Assembly: GCA_903890265.1 (NCBI GenBank)
Contig: CAITAM010000127.1
Location: forward strand, 1-5,608
DNA length: 5,608 nucleotides
Reading direction: 5' to 3'
DNA from: an uncultured Pseudomonadota bacterium
Lineage (GTDB): Bacteria > Pseudomonadota > Gammaproteobacteria > Steroidobacterales > Steroidobacteraceae
The notes under the pieces are model-generated. The model saw nothing but the letters and a program-made list of their open reading frames with translations. It was not told the DNA's origin and made no database searches. This document shows positions 5,577 through 5,608 of the stretch, one piece after another. Both the position numbers and the translations under genes were made by a program. Numbering within the stretch: the stretch's first letter is position 1; each line of letters begins with the position of its first letter.

Positions 5577-5608
5577 ATGAACGTCCGCCGTGTTACCCGC
5601 AGTCCCCG
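5577..5608 (+). CDS. Start of an unidentified gene, cut by window edge
   Basis: An ATG 12 bases after the stop of the dimethylformamidase-like gene, with AAGAGG at good spacing, opens a frame of ten codons reading MNVRRVTRSP up to the right edge. The basic N-terminus would suit a signal peptide or membrane protein, but too little is present to assign anything. The short gap and its own SD indicate co-transcription and possibly a shared role with the upstream exported protein. Confidence 0.5.
   Translation, partial: MNVRRVTRSP

Overview
The window comes from a GC-rich bacterium, most likely a proteobacterium. The evidence is the strong G/C bias at third codon positions, GTG/TTG/ATG starts with Shine-Dalgarno (SD) sites, and a tRNA-Val(CAC) gene with an encoded CCA tail. 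No gene here identifies a genus, so the lineage is an inference.

Layout. Positions 1-2107 hold a leftward two-gene operon. A NodB-type polysaccharide deacetylase is followed, with a 4-base ATGA overlap, by a CelD/BioF2-like GNAT protein that runs off the left edge. Both families usually sit in exopolysaccharide or capsule loci. Divergent from this operon is a rightward tRNA-Val(CAC) gene (2301-2375). It has a good sigma70-like promoter with a G+C-rich discriminator and a perfect hairpin in its 5' leader.

Beyond the tRNA the composition drops: 2881-3000 is 47% G+C by direct count, against 75% at 4381-4440. This tract holds a leftward class I SAM-dependent methyltransferase (2617-3315). The coding-like frame of that gene appears to stop well short of its longest open reading frame. 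A gene-free divergent region of about 520 bases follows (3316-3836).

The largest gene (3837-5564, rightward) encodes a 575-residue exported protein of the N,N-dimethylformamidase large-subunit-like family. Another ORF starts 12 bases after it, with its own SD, and is cut by the right edge.

Reading the genes together: the left operon, and probably the methyltransferase, fit surface-polysaccharide synthesis and modification. The dimethylformamidase-like protein is a periplasmic or secreted protein of unproven substrate. The tRNA next to compositionally different DNA looks like a possible junction between older chromosome and acquired DNA, but no integrase or attachment-site repeat is visible. 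I found no CRISPR array, complete insertion sequence or clearly new system. The best leads are the dimethylformamidase-like gene with its coupled downstream ORF, and the altered SAM-binding loop of the methyltransferase.
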